Shown: piece after piece, positions 35,192 to 46,203 of the stretch
How positions within the stretch are numbered: position 1 is the stretch's first letter
Layout of the letters: each line of letters opens with the position of its first letter
Assembly: GCA_963854835.1 (NCBI GenBank)
Contig: OY978525.1
Span: 24,451,253 to 24,515,252, forward strand
Direction: 5' to 3'
DNA from: Megamerina dolium
Lineage: Eukaryota > Arthropoda > Insecta > Diptera > Megamerinidae
Length of the DNA: 64,000 nt
Notes under the pieces: model-generated
The model's database searches: none
What the model saw: only the letters and a program-made list of their open reading frames with translations
What the model was told of the DNA's origin: nothing
Program-made: the position numbers and the translations under genes

Positions 35192-36540
35192 GTGAGTAAA
35201 TTCCCATAGTTGTATTTATTGCATTAAGATTTATTATACGAGTATATGCTTTTAAGTTAAATATTCTAATATTTTCGCTGAAGGGATTTGAATTCAAATT
35301 TTACTTTAATTCGATCTCAAGAAAATAGTGTGCCTGTGGGCGGTTGACGCAAGAATGTGGAAATTAAAAAAACATCAAATAGAGAAATACAATTTCAATG
35401 CTTAGAATCGGTTCTCTAATTTACTTTCCGCCATTTCATTCTTACTTGCACAATATAAAATATTTAAATTACAATCGTATTCTTAAAAATAATTTTAAAG
35501 GCATTGACATTGGGCATCACATTGACATTGACATGTCCGATATAATGAGAATATTATTTGACGCCTACTTAGCATTTACGTTCACTCAGTGTATAAGGGT
35601 CCTAAAGATTTTTTATTCCAAGTAAGTGTGCATTCTTTACAACTGGATGTCCTCCAAACAAGATTATGGCCAAAGTTAAAATAATCTTAAAGTTAGAAAC
35701 AGCTCTTTGACAGGTTTCTGTATGAGAAATATGTCAAACAAATCGATCTCTAACTTTAATATGATCGTAACTTTCAATATAATCAAATGGCGGGTCTCTT
35801 TCATTTGTCTTCGGTACTGGACACTGTTCTATGATTTAAGGCCAGAGTACGAATAATATATTTCGCAAAAATTGTGGTGCGAATGTTATATTTACGTTTT
35901 TGTACGGCTTCAAAGGATACACTTTTTTCACACATCTAAATTTTTCGTCTTCACTTTATTTCACAAACATTTTTCGGATAGAAGGTAGTTTCCCAAGACA
36001 CTCAGGCAAGCAGTGCCCATTGATCTGACAGAACAGGTTAGGATCAGGAATAAAATGCTCTGTATAATTCATGTCTTCCCTCAGGTAGGAGACGTGAAAT
36101 GAACTTTTAATTCGCTATTACTTGCCATTTGATATTCGCATGCAGTGCCTATTATTACACTAACCATAGAACGAAAATCTTTCCTTCCTAATGTTAGAAG
36201 AAATTGTTTCACTTTTTACTTATAGTTCGGGCTTAGTAGTTGGTTGTTTTTCAGATGATTGTCCTAGATGATCATTTGTTGTGAATGTTCACTTAGTCGT
36301 TGATCCAGGATACACTACTTGCTAAAGCAATCATCGAAATGATGATCGGCTCTGGTTCCATTTCATTTCCACAAATTCCGAAGTTTGGTTTCTCATATCC
36401 CATTTCGCTCGCTCCAACCCCTTAGTGTTCTGTAACTCAGATAAGTTCCATCTTTTTCCTTCTTGTGATGGAGTTAAGTTATGGGATAATCTTTGTAGAC
36501 GTAATCGCCATTTCCACGCCATTTCTTCACAATTATCCAG
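35192..36540. other. non-coding; small palindromic repeat and possible retroelement debris
   Basis: Holds the MITE-like inverted repeat at 35668-35778. The 36.2-36.5 kb part is GC-richer and its minus-strand 63-codon frame (36331-36522) looks like eroded retroelement sequence but is not identifiable. Confidence 0.4.
35668..35778. repeat. 110-bp imperfect inverted repeat (MITE-like)
   Basis: AAAGTTAAAATAATCTTAAA with following GTTAGA at the left pairs with TCTAACTTTAATATGATCGT with following AACTTT at the right (about 26 bp, several mismatches). No target-site duplication could be defined. Confidence 0.4.
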
Positions 36541-36610
36541 TCCACTATTTCTGTATAGCGAAAATTTGCGATAAGAACACTGTTGTCGTTTTGTCCATAG
36601 CGAAGAATAC

Positions 36611-37225
36611 GTGCCCTAGATCAGTGGTTAATGGGTTGGCATTCTGATCAGTAGGTCGTGGGATCAATCCGCGACTAAAAAAAAAAAATAAATAAAGCCC
36701 CAAAGGGCTCATTGGCCGAGCTTCTCTTCCATTACTGTTGTGCTTTTTAAATTTAGACGGTATTAGAAGGGACCTACTTATTTTAGCCGGTTCCGAACGG
36801 CAGAACACTTGTGACATCACTTTTTCTGAGCAGAGTCACAGAGTTCTTTAAGAAGCTTTTTCATGGCAAGTTGTTACTGTCGGAAGAATTGCCAATTGCT
36901 TGCCGACAGGTGAGTACCGTTCGAAAGAAAAATCTTATGGATATTAAATTTGTTATGCATCAGCCGGGGATTGAACCACGACCTACAGATCAGAAGGCGA
37001 ACACACTAACCACTGAGCTACGGCACCCATCCCCTACTAAAGCACAACTTTAATATCGAAGAGCGTTTCCTTTCGAACGGTAGGAATCCGTTGGCAAGCA
37101 ATTGGCAATTCTTCCTGCAGCAGGAATTTGGCATGAAAAAGCTCTGTGACAAAGCTCAGAAGAAATAATGTCACAAGGGTTCTGCTGTTTGGAACCGGCT
37201 TTGTTGGTCCCTTCTACTACTTTTC
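36611..37225 (+). mobile_element. SINE, plus orientation, split by another SINE
   Basis: The tRNA-like head GTGCCCTAGATCAGTGGTTA with B box region GTCGTGGGATCAATCCGC occupies 36611-36679. After a nested insertion the same element resumes at about 37036 with ACTAAAGCACAACTTTAATA, then TTTCGAACGG, GGCAAGCAATTGGCAATTCT, CTCTGTGACAAAGCTCAGA, GTTTGGAACCGGCT and GGTCCCTTCTACTAC. It then stops before the usual 3' end. Confidence 0.88.
36680..37035 (-). mobile_element. nested full-length SINE, minus orientation
   Basis: Inserted into the older plus-oriented SINE with a short ACTAAA target duplication (36674-36679 and 37036-37041). The plus strand reads an A-run, then AAAGCCCCAAAGGGCTCATT, the body, GGGGATTGAACCACGACC (B box) and CACTGAGCTACGGCACCC (A box end). 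It is very similar to the 12.5-kb and 19.5-kb copies, so among the youngest. The frame at 36811-37053 is incidental. Confidence 0.92.
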
Positions 37226-39110
37226 AATATATCCAAATATTTTTTGATACTGATCAGCAACGGTACCGTTCCCGATCTTGGAACTGTCGGTGAAAAATGT
37301 TTGTCAAGCCTCCTCGACTCTGGATTTCTTCGTTGTTTCCTCGTCGGGTAGCTAGTATTGTATTTTTTCCAAATATATTCTTAGTTTGAATTTAGCGGTT
37401 GGAACTATTGCTCTCTTGTTATCATCCTGAATCCATATGAATATAGTCGACACTTCGTCTTCATTGTTTTCGCTGAATCACTAGATCCAATGGAAATATA
37501 TCCTACATAGCATTGAGGGTTTCACCATGCTTAAATCTAAACTTTTCTGAAATCTTGTGGACTTAAGCATTTCTTTGCTCTATTAGACCATAGCGGCGCA
37601 CGTGATTAATGACCTGATTTGTACTGCGTACAGTCAAAATATTACAGCCAATTTCAGACCCCAGATCTTGCTAAAGGCTCGCCATCTGTTAGTTACTTAA
37701 TTATTTGGAGAGACTTAAAGTTTCGCCAATCAATATTGGAAGATTAAGATCATTCTTTGAATACTCTGAAGAATAAGAAAGGAAAACAAGTAAGTTCTTC
37801 TGTTATGAAATATTAGACTGTCTCAACCGGTATGGCGTTCCCCTATATTATTGTTGGGGTTACAGACAGAGAATTATTTGTGGTGCCACCTTCCACTTAA
37901 TGTCTTATCTATAGCTGAATTTGAATCTACTTAGGTATTTAGTTATGAAAGGTAAGCATTCCTATATTTATACGAATATTGAATATCAATATTGAGCAAC
38001 TATTTAAGAACAAGATGTGTTGATTTTTAATTTAATTTTTTTTTTTATTTCCCTTTTCATGGTAATTTTGTTGCTCACTATTATATTGTAATAGAAACAT
38101 ATTCGAAGTATTTCAAGTGTCTATTTCCTGTTTTATTTAAAATATATTTTATTATTATTATTATTATTATAATTGGGTTTTATGTTTGTAGAGGTATTTC
38201 TTAAGATAGTAATCATATTAAATAATTACTTAGAAATGCATTAATGCAGTTACTATTGCCGCCAGTAGCAATAAGAAAATGAATTTATGTATAAACCTCA
38301 AAGGGAACTCTTCTTCCGTTTAGTCATGCACATGCACATGCGCACAACGCTGCTAAGCAATTTCGTGTCTTTTTATTATATTATATTTGATTTCCGCTCA
38401 AAATTTTATTACAATTGTTTTGTATACGCAAATACATATACATAGTACACTTGAAGTTCAAGGAAAATCGTTTGTAATGTCTTAAACAAATCAAATTAAC
38501 AAATCAAGTAAAAAATGAAAGTCGAAGGAAGACAAATTGAAAAAAAAAAAAAATACAATAACCAAATATTAATAAGATTTGAAATGCTTTCAATTTAATT
38601 ATAATTCCTAATTAAGTGCTTGCTATTTATTATATTTCTTCATTATTTCGGTAGGTACTCATATGCATATTACATTTACTATGCACATCTGCATTGCTCG
38701 TTTCTTTCACTCACTCACTCACTCACTCACTCCGATCATTTTGTTGGTGCTTTGTGCTTACATGCAATATTGGAAAGTAATTACAACTAAGCTGGTAATT
38801 GTAATTGGATGCACTAAGTAGCACTATAGCGATATGCATTTTTAGCAATTTCTTATGCAAATAATTTAATTTAAACAACTGTTTGCACTCATATAATGTA
38901 AATGTTAAGGAAAAGTACAATCATATAAATATTGTTTAAATTAGAAATGCCATGTTATAGCAAATATTTATGTGGAAAAGTTGTAAATATTGGTCATTTA
39001 AAAAGTATCCGCGGTTTTTTGGTACATTTGTTGAATAATAATTTTCTTTATTGAAAATCAATTTTAAGCAAATAAAAATCAAGTTTTAATCAAATAAATA
39101 GCAATAGCTA
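37226..39110. other. no gene recognised
   Basis: 37.2-37.9 kb is mixed-composition and may be old mobile DNA. After that it is AT-rich with (ATT)n at 38150-38170 and (TCAC)n at 38708-38733. Confidence 0.45.
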
Positions 39111-39125
39111 TCTGCCAGAGAATGA

Positions 39126-39845
39126 CTACGTAGGGGCACTCGAGGAACCAACATATGCATTCTATCAGACAATCAGGCAGCTGTAAAATCACTAATGAAT
39201 TTCTCGTTAAAATCTAAGTTAGTTTGGGAATGCTTTGAACTACTCAATACCTTAGCAAAGAGGAACTCTGTGACTCTAATATGGGTATCGGGACACGAGG
39301 GGCATGCAGGAAATGAAATGGCAGATTTGCTGGCCCAAAAGGGCGCAGACACTCCTTTCATAGGCCCAGAACCCTTCTGCGGGGTAAACAGTAGCTTCAT
39401 GAACAACCTGAATATGTGAAAAGGAAAAAAGTAGTCTAACCGATTACTGGAGAGCCCAAACAGGAATGCGGCAGTCGAAAAGATTCATTGACCCTGAACA
39501 TATTAAGATAGATACTATCTTGAACCCAAGCAGGAAAGACATCAAGCTATACACTGAACTACTAACTTAATTATCACATGATGAAAATGGGTGTGGTAAA
39601 CAACGATCTCTGTCGACTCTGTGTTGAAGAGCTGGAAACAGCAGAATACGTCCTTTGCAATTGCCCAGCTGTGGCTAGACGCAGACTAAACTACTTAGTC
39701 AACGGATTCATAGTTCCCAGGGACCTAGTTAAAATCAATCCCTCAGCAGTGACAAGATTTATAAATAGTCTTGAGATCTGCTAGTTAGGGAATAAGGCTG
39801 CACAAAATATCTTCAGGTCGCGGTGCTTCATAGCCTTAATAACAA
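39126..39845 (+). mobile_element. LINE 3' end with RNase H domain and TAA-rich tail
   Basis: A 5'-truncated non-LTR retrotransposon. It starts inside the RNase H domain, carries the C-terminal part of the ORF and ends in CTTAATAACAAAAATAATAA, an (A)ATAA-type tail as seen in RNase H-bearing LINE clades (I, R1/LOA-like). The 3' sequence shortly before the tail (ATCTTCAGGTCGCGGTGC) resembles that of the minus-strand relic at 50.1 kb. Confidence 0.78.
39141..39783 (+). pseudogene. LINE ORF2 C-terminus: RNase H and terminal domain
   Basis: The first part has ILSDNQAAVKSL (the RNase H D-N-x-A motif) and VTLIWVSGHEGHAGNEMAD, with the W-V-x-G-H...G-N-E-x-A-D signature of LINE RNase H (usual P replaced by S), then LLAQKGADT and IGPEPFCG. 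A stop at 39417-39419 interrupts it. Continuing with shifts come LTDYWRAQTGMRQSK, ILNPSRKDI and a second open stretch from 39578 with a zinc-knuckle-like C-x-x-C (LCRLCVEE) and YVLCNCPAVARRRL, ending at 39782. The enzyme would remove RNA from cDNA hybrids during retrotransposition. The reverse-transcriptase part is missing. Confidence 0.85.
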
Positions 39846-39869
39846 AAATAATAATAATAATCAAATACA

Positions 39870-40745
39870 AATTGGCCATTTTTTGAGTAACTTCATAATT
39901 CCATCGGGGTAGAACGGCTGTAATTTATTAGCGAAAAAGTTGCCCAAATGGTTTTCATCGGTTCTTCAATCGCCCAATTTTTTTTACGATTAAAAGAGTT
40001 TTCCCAGTTTATTCCGAGTCATCAAAGATGTGTGCGGCTTGGCATTGTCTTGATGGAACACAACTCCTTTTCTGTTTGCCAATTCTGGTCGCTTTTCCTG
40101 GATTGCTTCGTTGAAGCGATCGAGTTGTGAGCAGTAGAGATCAGTATTAACCGTTTCACCAGGCTGTAGCAGATCGTAATAAACAATTCCCTTCCAGTCA
40201 CTTCCAAATATTCAACATAACCTTGTTTGCTGTTAATCCAGGTTTTGAAGTCGTTTCTGAAGGGTCACCGGCCTTTGACCATGATCGTTTGCATTGGATA
40301 TTCTCGAATGTAATCGATTTTTCATCGCCCGTTATGATCCGCTGCAAAAATGATTCGATGTCGTAGCGTTTCAGCTTCGTTTCGCTGATGGTAATACGGT
40401 CAATCAAATTTCTTTGCGTTAATTTATATGGTATACAAATATCGAGCATTTTTGCTTAGCCTGCGCTTTTTAGATGATTCCAAACTGTTACGTAATTGAT
40501 GTTTAATACTCACTCCTGACAGCTTGCGTGTTGGTCTTCTTCCACCAGTTTCAAAATTTCATCGACTTTATTAGTGGCTGGAACGGAACGGAATTGAACA
40601 AACCACTCTTGGATCCGGTGATCACTTACAGCATTCTCATTGTAAACCGTACGAAATTTTTCGACATGTTTTTGCAGCGTTTTTTCCGCTTTTTTATAGT
40701 AAAATAGCACGACATAGCGTATTTCACGCAGATATTTCACTCATT
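39870..40745 (-). pseudogene. mariner transposase relic, multiple frameshifts
   Basis: Minus-strand pieces in mariner order: an N-terminal IRYVVLFYYKKAEKT and a following RIQEWFVQFRS (HTH region) at 40.74-40.51 kb; then LKRYDIESFLQRIITGDEKS (first Asp in GDEK) and KRSWSKAGDPSETTSKPGL at 40.45-40.20 kb; then CYSLV, NSIAS-like and VPSRQCQAAHIF (the second Asp region, frame-shifted); and a C-terminus ENHLGNFFANKLQPFYPDGI with MKLLKKW at 39.99-39.87 kb. The segment between the second and third Asp is reduced. It begins within about 30 bp of the LINE tail. Terminal repeats not identified. Confidence 0.82.
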
Positions 40746-41315
40746 TTCAAATCAAAATAACATTTTACAAGAGCAACGAATTATAGAACTGTATTCACAG
40801 AAAATGTACAATCGGATACAATCCGATTATTATTTCCCGATATATAGGCATCAACACCATATAGTAACAAAAAAAAAACCGCGGAGACTTTTAAATAATA
40901 CAATATATGCAATTATGAGGGTGGTATGGATCATGCTTTCTGTCATATATATAGCTAGGCAATATTTTATTTTAATTTTTATAGTTATTACTGTGTCTGC
41001 ATATATTTTAATATGAAACGCTTTCAGTCGTTTGAGACGAAATGATTTTTCAACCATGTACAAATTCATTAATCAGTAGGTACTTATCGTAGTTGGTATA
41101 TTTTCATCAGCAATTCGAGTCCTAAATGCATAATTTTACATTTCTCTTCTTAATGAAGTGAAACTTATTGAAGAGCTGCTGCATAATTTATATACTTAGA
41201 AACCATTGGAAATCGGACTTTGTACCACAGGTGTATTTAAAAGAATGAAACTGCACAGATATCAAATATTGTAGTTGCATATTCTCTATTTGTATAATGT
41301 GAAAGCAGCCACATG
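40746..41315. other. AT-rich spacer
   Basis: No feature supported. Overlapping frames on both strands at 40.80-41.07 kb are unsupported. Confidence 0.5.
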
Positions 41316-41321
41316 CTCGAG

Positions 41322-41640
41322 CCGGTGCAACCGCTGGATTTTGATCAAGTTAGTCCGTTCGACTTCTGATCCGTAGGTCGTGGGTTCAATCCCCGGCTGA
41401 GGCAACTTTAATATTGAATAGATTTTTCTATCGAACGGTGTCCGCTTGTCGGCAAGCAATTTGCCAATTCTTCTGGCAGTAACAATATGCCGTGAAAAAA
41501 ATGCTTCCTAAAGAACTCTGTGACAAAACTCAGAAAAAATGATGTCGCAAGAGTTCTGCCGTCCGGAACCGGCTAATATATCATAAGTAGGTTCCTTCTA
41601 ATACTGTCTAAATTTAACAGTACTGGAAGAGAAGAAGAGT
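41322..41640 (+). mobile_element. tRNA-derived SINE, plus orientation
   Basis: The head is degraded at the A box, but the B box is perfect (GGGTTCAATCCCCGGCTGA, 41382-). The body follows in order: CTTTAATATTGAATAGATTT, ATCGAACGGTGTCC, GTCGGCAAGCAATTTGCCAA, ACTCTGTGACAAAACTCAGA, TTCTGCCGTCCGGAACCGGC, TAATACTGTCTAAATT, GGAAGAGAAG. The last part (the GCCACATAT end) is missing. Confidence 0.88.
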
Positions 41641-42104
41641 ATCATTCTGCAAGTCAAATGTTTTTTGCAGGAAATCAGAATTCAGATATTGTTGTGTAGA
41701 GATAATAGCTTACCGGAATGTCGAAAGTGGTTTTATTACAAAATTAACAAATTGGTGATGTGTGATAGATTGCGTGCTGATCTGATTTTTTTTAGCCTTC
41801 TCCTCATTTTGGGGTAATGTGACAATCTAGTGGATTTATTAGGCCTGAAGACACTCTAATCAGAAGCAATCAGTTCGTTGGACATAGATTTCAATGTTCA
41901 ACACAGTATGCACAGAAGGAGTTTTTTATACGATGCCGACGAGTCTTAATCCACGTAGTAGTTGGTGCAAATTGTGCAGTGTCCTTTCTTGATCATTTTT
42001 GAGCATGAAAACCCTCAAAACTCATTTCTGTTTTTAAACAGCATTCATTAACACATTCACTCCAGAAAAGAAATAAAATAATTAATTCTTAGGAAGAGGC
42101 AATG

Positions 42105-42375
42105 GCAAACTTTGTGACAAAGCTTAGAAAAATGTGACGCCTCAAGGGTTCTTGCGTTCAGATTCGGCAGTTTCTTCCACTACTGTCTAAATTTAATACG
42201 TTCAATAGTACTGAAAGCGAGCCTCTGCCAAGGTTTCTCGAAACATATAGCGCTATCCAATTTTTTCTTCATTCGGCTAATATATTGTAATAAGGCTTCT
42301 TCCAATACTGAATAAATTGAATATACACAATACTGAAAGAGGAGCTCCGTCAAGGTTTCTCAGAACTTATAGTGC
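42105..42375 (+). repeat. two tandem SINE 3'-half fragments
   Basis: The first fragment (about 42105-42250) has GCAAACTTTGTGACAAAGCT, then CACTACTGTCTAAATTTAAT and TACTGAAAGCGAGC. The second (about 42270-42375) repeats CGGCTAATATATTGTAATAA, CCAATACTGAATAAATT and TACTGAAAGAGGAGC. Both carry the same extra CAAGGTTTCTC phrase after the SINE-like part, so the pair probably arose by local duplication. Confidence 0.6.
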
Positions 42376-45250
42376 TAACTATTTTGTTCTTTGTATACAA
42401 AACTAGAACATTTTGTAACGATCCGATAGACCGATCGAAAAGAAGAGGTTTGTAAATTCTTCTTAGTCTTGAGACCTGTGAGACGTCAGCTTATGAAAAA
42501 GCACAAGGAAAGATTGAGACAACAACTCAAATTATTGAAGAAGATTCAAATATACTCCTTTGATGCATACTTTGGAAGTTAAAGCCCAATCGAGTATAGG
42601 CTCTGATCATCCATTAATTGCATTTGCTTTTTTCAGTTAGTGTACTCTTCGCCTCCAAACTTAAACAATTCGTCACAGTTTCATTGCACATTAACCTTTC
42701 ATTCGCTCATTATTTCTACGTCAATAAAATGCTCATTGAAAGAATTTTCTCCTTGGATTAAGTTGTCTTTACTTATAAATAATGAGATGACCTACATACG
42801 TTACTTCATCATCCCAAAGTAGGAATGAACTTAAAGGCTATCGGACAATCGAAAGGAAGTTGGTCTACTTAGAATTGTTTCTGACTAATTAATATACACA
42901 AAAATATTTCAATCGTTCCAGTAAATAAAATACGAAGAGGTGGCGCTTCATTGGACTTTCCCCAGTCAATTACATTTTATGACTTTGCCCAGTGTTGTCA
43001 TATACTTATAAATAAAATCTGATAATCAAAGAAGTATATACATAAAAATATAATACAATAATCATACATACGTACTAGTCTCCACTTGTCTTGCTTTCTT
43101 TTCGATTGCTGACTTAATTAATTGTGTCTCGGCATATGACATCACTTCGTAAAACAAATAGTAGAACCCATCAGAAATCACAAAAAATCATCAAATAGAA
43201 CGAGAATTGAATACGGCAAAATTTAGGGTAATATCGTACTTTATGCTTGCGCTTTTACAAATTTCTTTTTGCGATTACATTTGTGATTTTTTGTTTTATT
43301 TTATTATATTGTTACATGGTTAGAATATTAAATATGTGCAAATTTAATATTGCTGAATATATGAATTTGGTGAACAAAAATTATATGAAATAAATTTTGC
43401 ACAAATGGCAATACCATCACCAATATAACAACGTAGGGTGTTCTTCTCTAATATCACTGTACTTAAATACACGAATGTATGCATGTCTCTTCAAGGTCAT
43501 GTAAGCGATGTTTAATGGGTCATCTTTTGCACAATGTAATATTTCATGTTGTAAGAAAAATTTCCATATTATTTTAAATGAAGTCATATTGAGGTTAAGA
43601 ATACAAATAATGTGGCATGTGTGCTTCGCGAAGCAGAAAATATTAACATGTTATGTACACAGTTCTTACTCATAATGTGCGCTATTTGCAATTGTTATTT
43701 ATTATAATTTTTGCTTTTTGTTGCTAACAATTTTCAAATCAAGTTTAAGTTGAGGGTGGAATTTATAAAAGGTAAACAAATACCACATTTTTGGTGTACA
43801 TGCATGCATTAATGTTGCCAAATCTTTTGAAATAAGAATTTGTATTGCAAGCACGTTTATAATAACGTGATTGGATTGCAAATATTTATTTTTAATTTCT
43901 GCTTAACCCCTTAATATCCAATTTTTATGGATTGCTTGCATTCCTGTTGCCTGTTCCATCGTTGTTTTGGTTTCTTTTTTGGAACCATTCGGATGGAAAA
44001 TATAACTTAAATCTTGAGGAATTTTCTCCGATTTCCTGCATTGGTCCCTCTTTGAACACGAATACGACACTACATATTTTTTGCAAAATGTCACAGTTGA
44101 CTCGCGCCCATCCGTTGGCAACCATCTAGAAGCAGCCGTTAAATTGCTCTGTGGTTGTTCTGTAATAATTGGCAACCTCATTTGTGAGATAATAATGACA
44201 TTTTCAAATAGTTTTTAATCGATTTTTATTAAATTCTCTTTATTGTCATTAAAGCTACTGCAATTTTGTACAAAAAATATGTATAAAAATCGATTAAATA
44301 AATCCAAAAAAAACAATGACATACTTAATTGCTATAGAATCTCGCTAAGTTTTGATGTTATGCGAAATTATAAGTTAAAATATACAAATGCCTACATTTT
44401 ATTATTTTCAATCAATTGATAAAAAATAATAATAATAATAATTTGCAAATTGTGTCAATTGCCTTCAACTGAATGAAGTTTCATTGACAATGAGCGACAT
44501 ACATACATTAATACGGATAAACGGCTAAGAGTTTCACCAACACTTGAATACATTTCAACATATCTTATTTTATTTTATTTTTATCTTCTATTAAACTAGA
44601 AACTGAATACTAAAAAATCATATTCACTCTTTAAAATATCATATCTCTGTCTCACTCTATTTCTTCTTGATCTAAAGCAAATTTTGTTTTTTTGCAACGC
44701 AATTTAAACAATTCCAATTAGAAGAAATATTATGACAAGTATTTGTGGGAATATAATAAACATATGTAAAGAATATTCAAAATGAGAAAACCTGTTTATT
44801 TTACAAAAGAATAAAAAACTCATTAAAATAAATATTAGAATGAAAATCACAACATTCTATAGTGATAATGAAAATGTAAATAACTAGATCAGTAAAAATG
44901 AATAGTAACGAGAAGGAGAACGTAAATGAAAAAAAAATATATGCGCATATTAGAATTGACAAGATCAAATGTCAATAGAATTTAATGTCATTGCAAAAAA
45001 AAAAAATTACAATAAAAGCAAAAATGACCTCTTGCAAAAAAATTTAAGAATAAAGTGAAATTTATCTAACATACTTTCTTCTTTTACAATAGTTTATTAT
45101 TATTTTTTTTCTTGGTGGAACTGTTGACATGAATGAAATGAACATGAACGAGACTAATGGTGTCCCCCGAAAATCAAGTATCGGCTTATTTAGGGAAACA
45201 TATTTTGTATTGATTTTAGCGCCTTTTGAGAGCTTATAAATTCGTCTTAA
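42376..45250. other. mostly AT-rich, no gene recognised
   Basis: A 92-codon minus frame (43903-44181) overlaps a second open frame on the same strand and one on the plus strand. It stands out in less AT-rich sequence but I cannot name it. Its right-to-left end abuts TTAACCCCTTAATATCC. Everything else is low-complexity AT-rich DNA. Confidence 0.4.
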
Positions 45251-45254
45251 CATT

Positions 45255-45871
45255 ACATATTACACTTATTCCAACGATCCTCCAATTTATGCATACCCTC
45301 ACTGAAGTGGGAATCCGGAACAAATAAGAGTTTACTGTTTGTGTCACCTCTTCTTGATTTAATGAAATGGTTTACTTTTTGAGGTGTGAGAAGATCCAGA
45401 AATCAGAAAAAGCTAATGCTGGCGAAAAGAGCGGATATTGCAACAATTAGTACTTTAGTGATTTTTACAGACCTTTTTTTACGAATTTTTGTATTCAATT
45501 TGTAAGAAAGTTTACAGTAACAATCTGAGTTTATGGTTTTAGCAATTTAAAGACAATCCACAATTAAAATTAATTTTTCATCTCAAAAAAACTGACGCTA
45601 TTAAATCTGTCTCGAACAATTGAGAGTCTTCCAAAAGTATATCCTGGAGTTTGGCTATGATTTCTGATGTTCTGGCTTTCGAACGTTCCTCACGGGGATC
45701 ATCTTCAATACTTGTACGACAATTTTTATACAAACCAATCCATTTACCTATCATTGATTTTAAAGGACCATATTCACCTAACACATTCAGAATTTGGATA
45801 TGAATTTCCAGAGCTTTTAACTTTTTTATTACTAAAATTTTAATTACAGCATAATGCTTAGAATTTTCCAT
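45255..45871 (-). pseudogene. mariner transposase with large internal deletion
   Basis: The minus-strand frame from an ATG at 45869-45871 begins MENSKHYAVIKILVIKKLKA and contains LGEYGPLKSMIGKWIGLYKN, a helix-turn-helix region, then SIEDDPREERSKARTSEII, ending at a stop at 45578. About 250 bp further the third-Asp region appears as PALAFSDFWIFSHLKK and the C-terminus as PDSHFSEGMHKLEDRWNKC, ending near 45255. The central catalytic region is missing. N-terminal and C-terminal blocks match one mariner subfamily that is distinct from the others in this window. Confidence 0.82.
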
Positions 45872-46075
45872 TATTAAAAAAATACACTGACACGTCAACT
45901 TCAAATAGATTGTAAACAAAAAATGAATTGACAGTTCGAAATGAAATGTTCATATGAACGATAGAATATTAAAATGGCGTCTGACTCTTTAACGAATTGT
46001 AATGAAATATTAAAAGCGCGTAGCCATTATTAAAATAAGGTCGACTTCAAAAATATGTAGCATTGATTTAAACAG

Positions 46076-46190
46076 TAGGTCCCTTCTAATACTGTCCAAA
46101 TTTAAGACGCACAACAGTAATGGAAGAGAAGCCCGGCCAATGAGCCTTTTGGGGCTTTAAGTGCCACATATTTGTTTTTTTTTTTTTGTT
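46076..46190 (+). mobile_element. 5'-truncated SINE with 13-bp target-site duplication
   Basis: Direct repeats TTGATTTAAACAG lie at 46063-46075 and 46191-46203. Between them is the SINE 3' third: TAGGTCCCTTCTAATACTGT, CCAAATTTAAGACGCAC, GGAAGAGAAGCCCGGCCAAT, GGGGCTTTAAGTGCCACATA, TTTG and a T-run to 46190. The missing 5' part, together with the exact duplication, shows target-primed reverse transcription with incomplete copying. The retained end is T-rich. Confidence 0.93.
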
Positions 46191-46203
46191 TTGATTTAAA
46201 CAG

